Assembly: GCF_013283645.1 (NCBI RefSeq)
Contig: NZ_JABEKV010000004.1
Span: 546,268-610,267 of the forward strand
Direction: 5' to 3'
Source of the DNA: Sinorhizobium psoraleae
GTDB taxonomy: Bacteria > Pseudomonadota > Alphaproteobacteria > Rhizobiales > Rhizobiaceae
DNA length: 64,000 nt
Shown here one piece after another: positions 35,417-44,995 of the stretch. The position numbers were made by a program, and so were the translations under genes. Each line of letters opens with the position of its first letter. Positions within the stretch are counted from its first letter, which is position 1. The notes below the pieces were generated by a model that made no database searches, had not been told where the DNA came from, and saw only the letters and a program-made list of their open reading frames with translations.

Positions 35417-38194
35417 TCAGTCTTCCGAAGCCTCGGGTGCTTCCGGCGCGATGCCTTCGGCAATCGCAGCTTCCACAATCTCGTCCTCGCCGTCCGGCTC
35501 GCTGATCCGCTCGACAGACACGACCTTCTCGTCCTTGGCGGTCGAGAAGATCGTAACGCCCTTCGTCGCACGGCTTGCCAGACGGATGCCGCTGACGGGC
35601 ACGCGAATGAGCTGACCACCATCGGAGACGAGCATGATCTGGTCGTTGAATTCGACCGGGAAGGCGGCGACCAACTCGCCGATCTCGGCCGTCTTCGAGG
35701 TGTCGGTAGCGCGGATGCCTTTGCCGCCGCGGCCCGACGTGCGGAAGTCGTAGGAGGATGAACGCTTGCCGAAGCCTTTTTCGGAGACCGTCAGCACGAA
35801 TTGTTCGCGTGCCTTCAGTTCCTCGTAGCGCTCGTTGGAAAGCTCGCCGCCGTCGGTGACTTCTTCGCCGACCAGAGCGATCTCCTCTTCTTCGCCGTTC
35901 GTGCGCCGCTCGGCGGCTGCGCGCTTCAGATAGGCCGCACGCTCCCACGGCTCCGCATCGACATGGCCAACGATCGCCATCGAGATGATGCGGTCGCTGT
36001 CGCCGAGCGAGATGCCGCGCACGCCGATCGAATTGCGGCCAGCAAAGACGCGCACGTCGGAAACCGGGAAGCGAATGCATTGGCCGAGCGCCGTCGTCAG
36101 CAGTACGTCGTCCAGCTCGGTGCAGGTGTCGACCGAGAGGATTTCGTCGCCCTCTTCGTCGAGCTTCATCGCGATCTTGCCGTTGCGGTTGACCTGGACG
36201 AAGTCCGAGAGCTTGTTGCGGCGGACCGTGCCGCGGGTGGTCGAGAACATCACGTCCAGGTTTTCCCAGGTCGTTTCGTCTTCCGGCAGCGGCATGATCG
36301 TGGTGATGCGTTCACCGGGCTCGAGCGGCAGCATGTTGATCAGGGCCTTGCCGCGCGATTGCGGCGTACCGATCGGAAGTCGCCAGACCTTTTCCTTGTA
36401 GACGATGCCGCGCGACGAGAAGAACAGGACCGGCGTATGGGTGTTGGCAACGAATAGCCGGGTAACGAAATCCTCGTCCCGCGTCGCCATGCCGGAACGG
36501 CCCTTGCCGCCGCGGCGCTGCGCCCTGTAGGTGGTCAGCGGCACCCGCTTGATATAGCCGAGATGAGAAACCGTCACGACCATATCTTCCTGGGCGATCA
36601 GGTCTTCGTCGTCCATGTCGGGGCCGCCTTCGGCGATCTCGGTCCGCCGTGGCGTTCCGAATTCGTCGCGGACAGCTTCCATTTCCTGTTTGACGATCGA
36701 CATGATGCGCAGGCGCGAGGAGAGGATATCGAGGTAGTCCTTGATTTCCTCGCCGATCTTGTTGAGTTCGTCGCCGATTTCGTCACGGCCGAGCGCTGTC
36801 AGGCGTTGCAGACGCAGGTCGAGGATGGCGCGGGCCTGCTCTTCCGAGAGATTGTAGGTGCCGTCATCGTTGATGCGGTGACGCGGATCGTCAATCAGGC
36901 GGATCAGCGCATCGACGTCATGCGCCGGCCAGCGGCGTTCCATCAACTGCTCGCGCGCCGTCTGCGGATCGGGCGCGTGGCGGATCAGCTTGATGATTTC
37001 GTCGATATTGGCGACGGCGATGGCGAGACCGACCAACACATGCGCGCGCTCGCGCGCCTTGCGAAGCAGGAATTTTGTTCTCCGGCTAACGACTTCTTCG
37101 CGGAAGGAGACGAAGGCGCGCAGCATGTCGAGCAGCGTCATCTGCTCCGGCTTGCCGCCGTTGAGCGCCACCATGTTGCAGCCGAACGAGGTCTGCAGCG
37201 GCGTGTAGCGGTAGAGCTGGTTGAGGATGACCTCGGCGTTGGCGTCGCGCTTCAGCTCGATGACGACGCGATAGCCCTGGCGGTCGGATTCGTCGCGAAG
37301 GTCCGAGATGCCTTCGATCCGCTTATCGCGCACCAGCTCGGCCATCTTCTCGATCATCGTCGCCTTGTTCACCTGATAGGGGATCTCGGTGATGATGATC
37401 TGCTCGCGATCGCCGCGCATCGGCTCGACATGGGCACGTCCGCGCATGATGACGGAGCCGCGGCCGGTCTCATAGGCCTGGCGGATGCCGGAACGGCCGA
37501 GGATCAGGGCGCCGGTCGGAAAATCCGGCCCCGGAATGATCTCCATCAGTTCCGGCAGTTCGATCGCCGGATTGTCGATCAGCGCGACGCAGCCGTTGAT
37601 GACTTCGCCGAGATTGTGTGGCGGGATGTTGGTCGCCATGCCGACGGCGATACCGCCTGCGCCGTTCACCAGCAGGTTCGGGAATTTCGCCGGTACGACG
37701 ACAGGCTCATGCAGCGTGCCGTCGTAGTTGTCGCGGAAATCGACCGTTTCCTTGTCGAGATCGTCGAGCAGCGAATGGGCCGCCTTCTGCAGCCGGCATT
37801 CGGTATAGCGTTCGGCCGCAGGCGGGTCGCCGTCGACCGAACCGAAGTTGCCCTGACCGTCGATCAACGGCAATCGCAGCGACCAGTCCTGCGCCATGCG
37901 TGCCAGCGCATCGTAAATCGCCATGTTGCCGTGCGGGTGGTATTTACCCATTACGTCGCCTGTGACGCGGGCGCACTTGACGTATTTCTTGTTCCAGTCG
38001 ATGCCGAGCTCGCTCATCCCGTAGAGGATGCGCCGGTGAACGGGTTTCAGGCCGTCGCGCACATCGGGAAGCGCGCGGGAAACGATTACGCTCATGGCGT
38101 AATCGAGATAGGACCGTTGCATTTCCTCGATGATGGAAATCGGCTCGATGCCTGGCGGATTTTTTCCGCCGCCGGGAGTGCTTTGTTCAGTCAA
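35417..38194 (-). CDS. gyrA: DNA gyrase subunit A
   Basis: 925 residues. GyrA forms the DNA breakage-reunion core of gyrase with GyrB. Start [20 protein letters not shown]; catalytic Tyr130 lies in [13 protein letters not shown]. The quinolone pocket reads [19 protein letters not shown], so Met91 stands where E. coli has Ser83, and Asp95 where it has Asp87. Glu128 precedes Arg-Tyr where Met is usual. Six C-terminal beta-pinwheel blades follow, with the GyrA-box-like [10 protein letters not shown] near residue 560. The C-terminal tail is acidic. Confidence 0.98.
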   Translation of the reverse strand: MTEQSTPGGGKNPPGIEPISIIEEMQRSYLDYAMSVIVSRALPDVRDGLKPVHRRILYGMSELGIDWNKKYVKCARVTGDVMGKYHPHGNMAIYDALARMAQDWSLRLPLIDGQGNFGSVDGDPPAAERYTECRLQKAAHSLLDDLDKETVDFRDNYDGTLHEPVVVPAKFPNLLVNGAGGIAVGMATNIPPHNLGEVINGCVALIDNPAIELPELMEIIPGPDFPTGALILGRSGIRQAYETGRGSVIMRGRAHVEPMRGDREQIIITEIPYQVNKATMIEKMAELVRDKRIEGISDLRDESDRQGYRVVIELKRDANAEVILNQLYRYTPLQTSFGCNMVALNGGKPEQMTLLDMLRAFVSFREEVVSRRTKFLLRKARERAHVLVGLAIAVANIDEIIKLIRHAPDPQTAREQLMERRWPAHDVDALIRLIDDPRHRINDDGTYNLSEEQARAILDLRLQRLTALGRDEIGDELNKIGEEIKDYLDILSSRLRIMSIVKQEMEAVRDEFGTPRRTEIAEGGPDMDDEDLIAQEDMVVTVSHLGYIKRVPLTTYRAQRRGGKGRSGMATRDEDFVTRLFVANTHTPVLFFSSRGIVYKEKVWRLPIGTPQSRGKALINMLPLEPGERITTIMPLPEDETTWENLDVMFSTTRGTVRRNKLSDFVQVNRNGKIAMKLDEEGDEILSVDTCTELDDVLLTTALGQCIRFPVSDVRVFAGRNSIGVRGISLGDSDRIISMAIVGHVDAEPWERAAYLKRAAAERRTNGEEEEIALVGEEVTDGGELSNERYEELKAREQFVLTVSEKGFGKRSSSYDFRTSGRGGKGIRATDTSKTAEIGELVAAFPVEFNDQIMLVSDGGQLIRVPVSGIRLASRATKGVTIFSTAKDEKVVSVERISEPDGEDEIVEAAIAEGIAPEAPEASED

Positions 38195-38525
38195 TGTTGA
38201 TCACGATCTTTGTTCAGAATCAGTCGATTTTTTATAGCCGAACGCGGCTCTAAGCGCCAATTTTTGCAGTTGGTTGTGAACAGTCTTTTGCCGCAGGAAC
38301 AGGCTTTTCTAGGGCATTCGTCCGGAAATCGGAATGAGATTTGCGAGGCGCCGAGCATGCGCGCCGCGCATCCCTGACGATCAAGGCCGCGAGCCATGTC
38401 CCAAGTCGGTTTAAGCCATTGATCGGCCGTTGGCTAGCCGCCCCTTTCCAAGCTCGCCACGCTTGCCTAACAATGCGCGCAAGCCACCGGGAAAACCCGG
38501 GATCGCAATCCGGAAGGGGAAACGG
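38195..38525. other. 331-bp divergent gap between gyrA and marC
   Basis: Contains the promoters of both genes but no ORF with family features. Just before the marC ribosome site is CCGGGAAAACCCGG, a small hairpin. I see no operator. Confidence 0.5.
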
Positions 38526-39155
38526 ATGTTCGATGTCGATCTCTTGATCAACGCACTGACGACGCTGCTTGTTACGCTCGATCCGCCGGGTCTCGCCCCG
38601 ATCTTCTTGAGCCTTACCGTGGGTCTGAGCCGCCAGGAACGTTTCCAGGTCGCCACCCGCGGTTCGATGATCGCCTTTTTCATCCTTGCCGCCTTCGCAC
38701 TCTTCGGTGACGGCATTCTCGGCTTGCTCGGGATCTCGATCGGCGCCTTCCGCATCGCGGGCGGTCTGCTGCTTTTCTGGATCTCGTTCGAAATGATCTT
38801 CGAAAGACGCCAAGAACGGAAGGAAAAGACCGGCGAAGTCGCGGTGACCAAGGACCATATTCACAACATCGCCGTATTCCCCCTCGCCCTGCCCCTGATC
38901 GCCGGTCCGGGTGCGATTTCGGCCACCATCCTGCTTGGCAGTTCATTTCCCTCGGTTACCGATCGTGTCCAGCTTCTCGTTGTCATCGCCGCGTCGATGG
39001 TGCTCTTGTTTCTGGCACTCGTGATCTCCGAACGCATTGACCGTTTTCTCGGGGTCACGGGACGGGCGATCCTCACGCGCCTCCTTGGTGTCATACTGGC
39101 GGCACTGGCAGTGCAGTTCGTCCTCGACGGCGTGCGCTCGGCCTTCCTGGCGTAA
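38526..39155 (+). CDS. MarC-family integral membrane protein
   Basis: 209 residues from MFDVDLLINALTTLLVTLDP; the frame to 38430 is rejected because GGAAGGGGAAACGG directly precedes ATG 38526. Six transmembrane helices with the family signature DPPGLAPIFLSLT near the N-terminus and PLALPLIAGPGAISATILL in the middle. MarC proteins (UPF0056) were once linked to multiple antibiotic resistance, but their real function is unclear. Confidence 0.93.
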   Translation: MFDVDLLINALTTLLVTLDPPGLAPIFLSLTVGLSRQERFQVATRGSMIAFFILAAFALFGDGILGLLGISIGAFRIAGGLLLFWISFEMIFERRQERKEKTGEVAVTKDHIHNIAVFPLALPLIAGPGAISATILLGSSFPSVTDRVQLLVVIAASMVLLFLALVISERIDRFLGVTGRAILTRLLGVILAALAVQFVLDGVRSAFLA

Positions 39156-39374
39156 CGCATCTCGCCGGAAGAACCGGAGATCAACAGCGCAATGCATCGC
39201 GTCACCGACAACGGCGCTCGTCCGTCGCATCGGGGCGGCTCTGCTGCATATTTCGTTAAGTCGCAGCCGATTTAAGGATAGAACATGCGGCAATTCAAGG
39301 GAATACAGCGTTCTTTGCGCGTCTGATTAAGACGCGCGGCGCTATAGGTGCAATCGTGGGGCAACCAAAGCGTC

Positions 39375-39403
39375 AAAAGCCGGTCCCATTGCGACCGGCT
39401 TTT
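39375..39403. terminator. bidirectional rho-independent terminator
   Basis: Perfect 11-bp repeat AAAAGCCGGTC (39375-39385) / GACCGGCTTTT (39393-39403) between convergent marC and ssb. The A and T runs serve both strands. Confidence 0.85.
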
Positions 39404-39451
39404 CCAATTCTCGACGTTTTTCGCGGAGCCGTTCTCGCGAGCGGCAACACA

Positions 39452-39976
39452 TCAGAACGGAATGTCGTCGTCGAGATCGCGCGAGAAGTTGCCGCCGCTC
39501 TGACCGCCCTGGCCACCTTGGCCGCCGGAGCGCCCACCCGAAGACTGGCGCGACTGATCGTAATCCTCGTAGCCGCCGCCGAAGTCGCCGCCGCCGCGGC
39601 TGACACCGGAGCCGCCGCCCTCGCCGCGACCGTCGAGCATCGTCAACGTCGAGTTGAAGCCTTGCAGCACGACCTCGGTCGTGTAGCGGTCGTTACCGGT
39701 CTGGTCCTGCCACTTGCGGGTCTGCAACTGGCCCTCGATGTAGAGCTTGGCGCCCTTCTTCACATATTGCTCGACCACCTTGCAGAGGCCTTCGTTGAAA
39801 ACGACGACATTGTGCCATTCCGTCTTCTCGCGACGCTCTCCGCTGTTGCGGTCGCGCCAGGTCTCCGAGGTGGCGATGCGCAGGTTGGCGATCGGACGGC
39901 CGTCCTGCGTGCGCCGGATTTCCGGGTCGGCCCCGACATTTCCGATCAAGATCACCTTGTTGACGCTACCAGCCAT
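39452..39976 (-). CDS. ssb: single-stranded DNA-binding protein
   Basis: 174 residues. Start [20 protein letters not shown] opens the OB fold (to about residue 115), which binds ssDNA as a tetramer. A Gly/Arg/Gln-rich linker follows, then the acidic tip DDDIPF that recruits repair and replication proteins. Divergent from uvrA, as in many proteobacteria, with a LexA box in the shared region. Confidence 0.97.
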   Translation of the reverse strand: MAGSVNKVILIGNVGADPEIRRTQDGRPIANLRIATSETWRDRNSGERREKTEWHNVVVFNEGLCKVVEQYVKKGAKLYIEGQLQTRKWQDQTGNDRYTTEVVLQGFNSTLTMLDGRGEGGGSGVSRGGGDFGGGYEDYDQSRQSSGGRSGGQGGQGGQSGGNFSRDLDDDIPF

Positions 39977-40119
39977 ATCGCTTTTCCCGTACTTTCCGCC
40001 GAACCGCCCGCCCGGCTCTCCAATATTTCAAGAAGTGCATCTTAACGGCCTGTCGCCGTCGATACGCCCCGCATCGCACATAATCCACAACTGATTTGCC
40101 GAGATTATAGCTGACATTT

Positions 40120-40134
40120 GTTCTTTTTTTGTTC
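40120..40134 (+). promoter_or_regulatory. LexA (SOS) box of uvrA
   Basis: GTTC (40120-40123), seven T, GTTC (40131-40134), an exact match to the alphaproteobacterial LexA site GTTC-N7-GTTC. It lies 108 bp upstream of uvrA and 144 bp upstream of ssb, so either or both may be SOS-regulated. Confidence 0.85.
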
Positions 40135-40241
40135 TATTATTTCCCTATTATCCTGTCAACCGAATCGCAATTGAGCCGCCTCTTTGCCGATTGCGCCTCG
40201 ACACGGGCGTTGTCGTCATTAAATAGGAGGCTTTCAACGAC

Positions 40242-43181
40242 ATGCAAAGCTGGCTTCCGATGAGCGAACTCAAGACCATCTCCATTCGTGGTGCGCGCGA
40301 GCACAATCTCAAGGGTATTGACCTTGATCTGCCGCGCAACAAGCTGATCGTGATGACCGGGCTTTCCGGATCCGGCAAATCCTCGCTCGCATTCGATACA
40401 ATATATGCGGAGGGCCAGCGCCGCTATGTCGAGAGCCTTTCGGCCTATGCACGCCAGTTCCTTGAAATGATGCAGAAGCCGGACGTCGACCAGATCGACG
40501 GCCTGTCTCCGGCGATCTCGATCGAGCAGAAGACGACCTCGCGCAACCCCCGCTCGACGGTCGGCACGGTTACCGAGATCTATGACTACATGCGCCTTCT
40601 CTTCGCGCGTGTCGGCGTGCCCTATTCGCCGGCGACCGGCCTGCCGATCGAAAGCCAGACGGTCAGCCAGATGGTCGATCGCGTGCTGGAATTCGGCGAG
40701 GGAACGCGGCTCTACATCCTCGCGCCGCTCGTGCGCGGCCGCAAGGGCGAGTACAAGAAGGAACTTGCCGAGCTGATGAAGAAGGGCTTCCAGCGCGTCA
40801 AGGTCGATGGCCAGTTCTATGAAATTGCCGACGTGCCGGCGCTCGACAAGAAATACAAGCACGACATCGACGTCGTCGTCGATCGCGTCGTGGTGCGGCC
40901 CGATCTCTCCACACGTCTTGCCGACAGCTTGGAGACCTGCCTGACGCTCGCCGATGGCCTGGCGATCGCCGAATTCGCCGACAAGCCGCTGCCGCCGCAG
41001 GAAACCGCCGCCGGCGGTTCCGCAAACAAGTCGTTGAACGAGACGCATGAGCGGGTGCTGTTCTCCGAGAAATTCGCTTGCCCAGTCTCCGGATTCACGA
41101 TTCCGGAGATCGAGCCGCGGCTCTTTTCCTTCAACAATCCCTTCGGCGCCTGCCCGACCTGCGACGGGCTTGGCAGCCAGCAGAAGATCGACGAAGCGTT
41201 GATCGTCCCGGAACCGAACCGGACCTTGCGAGATGGTGCTATCGCGCCTTGGGCGAAATCGTCTTCGCCTTATTACAATCAAACGCTCGAGGCGTTGGGC
41301 AAGGTCTTTGATTTCAAGCTCGGCAGCCGCTGGAGCGAGCTCTCCGAGGAGGCGCAGCGGGCTATCCTGCACGGGACGGAGGAGAAGATCGTCTTCCATT
41401 ATGTAGACGGTGCGCGTTCCTACAACACCACGAAGACCTTCGAAGGCATCGTGCCCAATCTCGAGCGCCGCTGGAAGGAGACGGACAGCGCCTGGGCGCG
41501 CGAGGAGATCGAGCGTTTCATGTCGGCCGCCCCCTGCCCGGCATGCGCCGGTTATCGGCTGAAGCCGGAGGCGCTTGCGGTCAAGATCAACAAGCTGCAC
41601 ATCGGCGAAGTCACGGACATGTCGATCCGTCTCGCCCGCGACTGGTTCGAGACCTTGCCCGAACACCTTAACGCGAAGCAGAACGAGATTGCCGTGCGCA
41701 TCCTTAAGGAGATTCGCGAACGGCTGCGCTTCCTCAACGATGTCGGGCTCGAATATCTCAGCCTCTCGCGCAATTCCGGCACGCTTTCCGGTGGCGAAAG
41801 CCAGCGTATCCGGCTCGCCTCGCAGATCGGTTCCGGGCTGACCGGCGTGCTCTACGTGCTGGACGAGCCTTCGATCGGCCTGCATCAGCGGGACAATGCC
41901 CGCCTCCTCGACACGCTCCGGCATCTACGCGATATCGGCAACACGGTCATCGTCGTGGAGCATGACGAAGACGCGATCCTGACCGCCGACTACGTCGTCG
42001 ATATCGGCCCGGCGGCCGGCATCCACGGCGGCGAGATCGTGGCGGAAGGCATGCCGTCCGACATCATGACAAATCCGAAGTCGCTCACCGGAAAATACCT
42101 CTCCGGCGAACTCGCGGTCGCCGTGCCAAGCGAGCGACGGAAACCAAAAAAGAAAAAGGAAATCACAGTCGTAGGGGCGCGAGCCAACAATCTGAAGGAT
42201 GTGACGGCCTCGATCCCGCTTGGCGTCTTCACCGCCGTTACCGGCGTTTCGGGCGGCGGCAAGTCGACCTTCCTCATCGAAACGCTCTACAAGGCGGCCG
42301 CACGCCGCATCATGGGCGCGCGCGAAAATCCCGCCGAACACGACCGGATCGACGGTTTCGAGCATATCGACAAGGTGATCGACATCGACCAGTCGCCGAT
42401 CGGCCGGACGCCGCGCTCGAACCCGGCGACCTATACCGGCGCCTTTACGCCGATTCGCGACTGGTTCGCGGGGCTTCCGGAGGCGAAGGCGCGCGGCTAC
42501 CAGCCGGGGCGCTTCTCCTTCAACGTCAAAGGTGGCCGCTGCGAAGCCTGCCAAGGCGACGGCGTCATCAAGATCGAGATGCACTTCCTCCCCGACGTCT
42601 ATGTCACCTGCGACGTCTGCCACGGCAAACGTTACAACCGCGAAACGCTCGACGTGCATTTCAAGGGCAAGTCGATTGCCGACGTGCTCGACATGACGGT
42701 GGAGGAAGGCGTCGAATTCTTTTCGGCTGTGCCTTCCGTGCGCGACAAGCTCGTGACACTCAACCAGGTAGGGCTCGGCTATATCAAGGTCGGCCAGCAG
42801 GCGAACACGCTTTCGGGCGGCGAGGCGCAGCGCGTGAAGCTCGCCAAGGAACTGTCCAAACGCTCGACCGGCCGCACGCTCTACATACTCGATGAGCCGA
42901 CAACAGGCTTGCATTTCCACGATGTAGCGAAACTTCTTGAAGTCCTGCATGAACTCGTCAACCAGGGAAATTCGGTGGTGGTCATCGAGCACAATCTCGA
43001 AGTCATCAAGACTGCGGACTGGATCATCGACTTCGGTCCCGAAGGCGGCGACGGCGGCGGCGAAGTGATCGCCAAGGGCACGCCCGAAGATGTCGTGAAG
43101 GAGCTGCGCTCCTATACCGGCCATTTCCTGAAGGAACTGCTGGAGCGTCGGCCGGTGAAGAAGGTCGAGGCGGCGGAGTGA
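40242..43181 (+). CDS. uvrA: excinuclease ABC subunit A (UvrA)
   Basis: 979 residues from ATG 40242 with GGAGG 11 bases upstream; an internal ATG (40260, [11 protein letters not shown]) is possible. Damage recognition in nucleotide excision repair. Two ABC ATPase modules: Walker [21 protein letters not shown] and [16 protein letters not shown], signatures [12 protein letters not shown] and [12 protein letters not shown]. The first zinc motif has one Cys replaced (CPVSGF then CPTC); the second (CEAC and CDVC) is intact. LexA box upstream indicates SOS induction. Confidence 0.98.
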   Translation: MQSWLPMSELKTISIRGAREHNLKGIDLDLPRNKLIVMTGLSGSGKSSLAFDTIYAEGQRRYVESLSAYARQFLEMMQKPDVDQIDGLSPAISIEQKTTSRNPRSTVGTVTEIYDYMRLLFARVGVPYSPATGLPIESQTVSQMVDRVLEFGEGTRLYILAPLVRGRKGEYKKELAELMKKGFQRVKVDGQFYEIADVPALDKKYKHDIDVVVDRVVVRPDLSTRLADSLETCLTLADGLAIAEFADKPLPPQETAAGGSANKSLNETHERVLFSEKFACPVSGFTIPEIEPRLFSFNNPFGACPTCDGLGSQQKIDEALIVPEPNRTLRDGAIAPWAKSSSPYYNQTLEALGKVFDFKLGSRWSELSEEAQRAILHGTEEKIVFHYVDGARSYNTTKTFEGIVPNLERRWKETDSAWAREEIERFMSAAPCPACAGYRLKPEALAVKINKLHIGEVTDMSIRLARDWFETLPEHLNAKQNEIAVRILKEIRERLRFLNDVGLEYLSLSRNSGTLSGGESQRIRLASQIGSGLTGVLYVLDEPSIGLHQRDNARLLDTLRHLRDIGNTVIVVEHDEDAILTADYVVDIGPAAGIHGGEIVAEGMPSDIMTNPKSLTGKYLSGELAVAVPSERRKPKKKKEITVVGARANNLKDVTASIPLGVFTAVTGVSGGGKSTFLIETLYKAAARRIMGARENPAEHDRIDGFEHIDKVIDIDQSPIGRTPRSNPATYTGAFTPIRDWFAGLPEAKARGYQPGRFSFNVKGGRCEACQGDGVIKIEMHFLPDVYVTCDVCHGKRYNRETLDVHFKGKSIADVLDMTVEEGVEFFSAVPSVRDKLVTLNQVGLGYIKVGQQANTLSGGEAQRVKLAKELSKRSTGRTLYILDEPTTGLHFHDVAKLLEVLHELVNQGNSVVVIEHNLEVIKTADWIIDFGPEGGDGGGEVIAKGTPEDVVKELRSYTGHFLKELLERRPVKKVEAAE

Positions 43182-43370
43182 GGTCCTCCGGACCGGATGC
43201 GGATTCTGGCAATTGCATGGAGCGCGTGATGCGGTGCTCCGTCAGGCGTAATACGCCTTGGAAGCGGGTGGCCGTCCTGATGGGCATCGGCGATGCTGAC
43301 TGCGCGGAGGCTTAAGGCTCTTGGCGGCAAATGAGATGAACGGCCCCGAGCGGGCTTCGAGGAGGAGACG

Positions 43371-44174
43371 ATGACACAATCCGGGAAAATCCGCGTCGGC
43401 ATCGGCGGCTGGACCTTCGAGCCCTGGGAAGGCACCTTCTATCCTTCCGACCTTCCGAAGAAGCGGCAGCTGGAATTCGCCGGCAAGGAGCTGCGCACGA
43501 TCGAGATCAACGGCACCTATTACAGTTCGCAGAAGCCGGAGACTTTTGCCCGTTGGGCGGCCGACGTTCCGGATGATTTTATCTTTTCGCTGAAGGCCAG
43601 CCGTTTCGTGACGAATCGCAAGGTCCTCGCCGAAGCCGGTGAATCGATGGAGAGATTCCTGACCCAGGGACTGACGGAATTGGGCGATCACCTCGGCCCC
43701 ATTCTTTGGCAGTTCGCGCCAACCAAGAAATTCGAGCCGGATGATTTTGAAGGCTTTCTGAAGCTCCTCCCGGAAAAGCAGGACGGCCTGAGACTTCGTC
43801 ATGTGGTCGAGGTCCGCAACCCTTCCTTTCAGGCACCCGATTTCATCGAGCTGCTGAACAAATACAAGGTGGCGGTCGTGCTCGCCGAACATGCGGACTA
43901 TCCGATGATCGCCGACGTCACCGCAGACTTCGTCTATGCAAGGCTGCAGAAAGGCAGCGATGAGGTAAAGACCTGCTATCCGCCCGAGGGGCTGGATCTA
44001 TGGGCTGAGCGGCTGAAGACCTTTGCGGCGGGCGGTGAGCCGGAAGGGCTCGAAAAGAGCGCGCCGGACCGCAAGGCAGAGAAGACGCCCCGCGACGTTT
44101 TTGCCTTTTTCATCACCTCGGGCAAGGTCAACGCGCCGAACGGCGCCAGAGAACTGCAGACGCGCGTGGGGTAA
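43371..44174 (+). CDS. DUF72-family protein (YecE-like)
   Basis: 267 residues with GAGGAGGAGACG before the ATG. Start MTQSGKIRVGIGGWTFEPWE, and EINGTYYSSQKPETFARWA a little later, are the DUF72 signatures; the predicted fold is a TIM-barrel-like hydrolase. A second family motif, VEVRNPSFQAPDF, lies around residue 145. Function is not established. It stands alone downstream of uvrA. Confidence 0.92.
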   Translation: MTQSGKIRVGIGGWTFEPWEGTFYPSDLPKKRQLEFAGKELRTIEINGTYYSSQKPETFARWAADVPDDFIFSLKASRFVTNRKVLAEAGESMERFLTQGLTELGDHLGPILWQFAPTKKFEPDDFEGFLKLLPEKQDGLRLRHVVEVRNPSFQAPDFIELLNKYKVAVVLAEHADYPMIADVTADFVYARLQKGSDEVKTCYPPEGLDLWAERLKTFAAGGEPEGLEKSAPDRKAEKTPRDVFAFFITSGKVNAPNGARELQTRVG

Positions 44175-44175
44175 A

Positions 44176-44220
44176 GCAATTCCAGGATAAAGTGTGCAAC
44201 GGTTTTCCGTCCGGAATTGT
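44176..44220. repeat. RIME-type rhizobial palindromic repeat
   Basis: Starts one base after the DUF72 stop codon. Arms GCAATTCC (44176-44183) and GGAATTGT (44213-44220) with an internal AACGGTTTTCCGT segment. This wording is what I recall for short palindromes scattered between genes in Rhizobium and Sinorhizobium. Confidence 0.65.
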
Positions 44221-44995
44221 GTAGTTTCAAGGGGGCGGCGCCGAAGGGATGAGCAGCGTTGGTTGATTCGTTGCGGCCGTGATTGCTGCCACAACGATCA
44301 TTCCTCTAATAGGCGGCTCGGCGTTGCAGGGCGACACCAGATGTTGTGCCGGCTCCCCAAACGGAATGGAGCCGCCGCCTTCAAAGTCGTTGCGAGACCG
44401 AATCAGACGGGACGCGTCACATCCACGCCGCTTTTGCAATCGCGGGTAGCGCTACGGTATGTCCCTCATCTGCTTTTTCATCCTTGAAAATTTTGATTTT
44501 CCGCCTGCCGCTACGGCATTGTCGCAGGCAACCAGCGGAAGTCCCTGATTTTCAACGGCTTGATCGATGTCCCCGTTTTCCACAGTCGATCCACACAACA
44601 TATAGCGCTCAAACTTCCGTCACAAACCACCCCTTGACGCCCTGAGCCGATTCACGGTTAATGGATTTCACGTTGCGACGGCGGCGAACCGGGAAGTTAA
44701 GCGGCCGGTTCATCCCCCCAAATCGTCGGTTCTGGCATGCGACCCGCGGGCGTGACCCCGTGTGATCGCGGCAGGGAATTTTTGCGCGATTTTCGGGCCG
44801 CCGGGACAATATTCAGGCTGGCATAAATGACTTGTTAATACTATATTTAGTGTTTGCAGCCAGCATCATCACAAGATACAGGGTGACCCAGGGCATGGGT
44901 TTCCTTCAAAGACGGAAGCTGGAGCTGGCTGCGGACACCTCGCGGCCAGGCGGGTTAATTGCGCCTTGGCGCATGGCAACAAAGGACACGGGACA
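44221..44995. other. long upstream region of nrdJ
   Basis: About 775 bp with no convincing gene; the short minus frame at 44227-44439 lacks a ribosome site. It holds a possible NrdR box (44838-44853), an upstream DnaA-box-like TTTTCCACA near 44575, and no cobalamin riboswitch features that I can see. Confidence 0.5.
44838..44853 (+). promoter_or_regulatory. NrdR-box-like operator upstream of nrdJ
   Basis: ATACTATATTTAGTGT differs at two positions from the dyad ACACTATATATAGTGT of NrdR boxes. A weaker partner, CAATATTCAG, lies at 44807-44816; centre spacing is about 34 bp rather than the usual 31-32. NrdR represses ribonucleotide reductase genes when dATP is high. Confidence 0.5.

Noticed and set aside
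36563..38200. 545-residue plus frame opposite gyrA
   Set aside because: Shadow of gyrA; no ribosome site or family features.
44565..44600. DnaA-box-like TTTTCCACA and a second TCCACA near nrdJ
   Set aside because: One near match and one poor match only; not enough for a regulatory claim.
44221..44995. Cobalamin riboswitch upstream of nrdJ
   Set aside because: Looked for B12-box-like sequence (GCCACTG) and leader structure; none seen.
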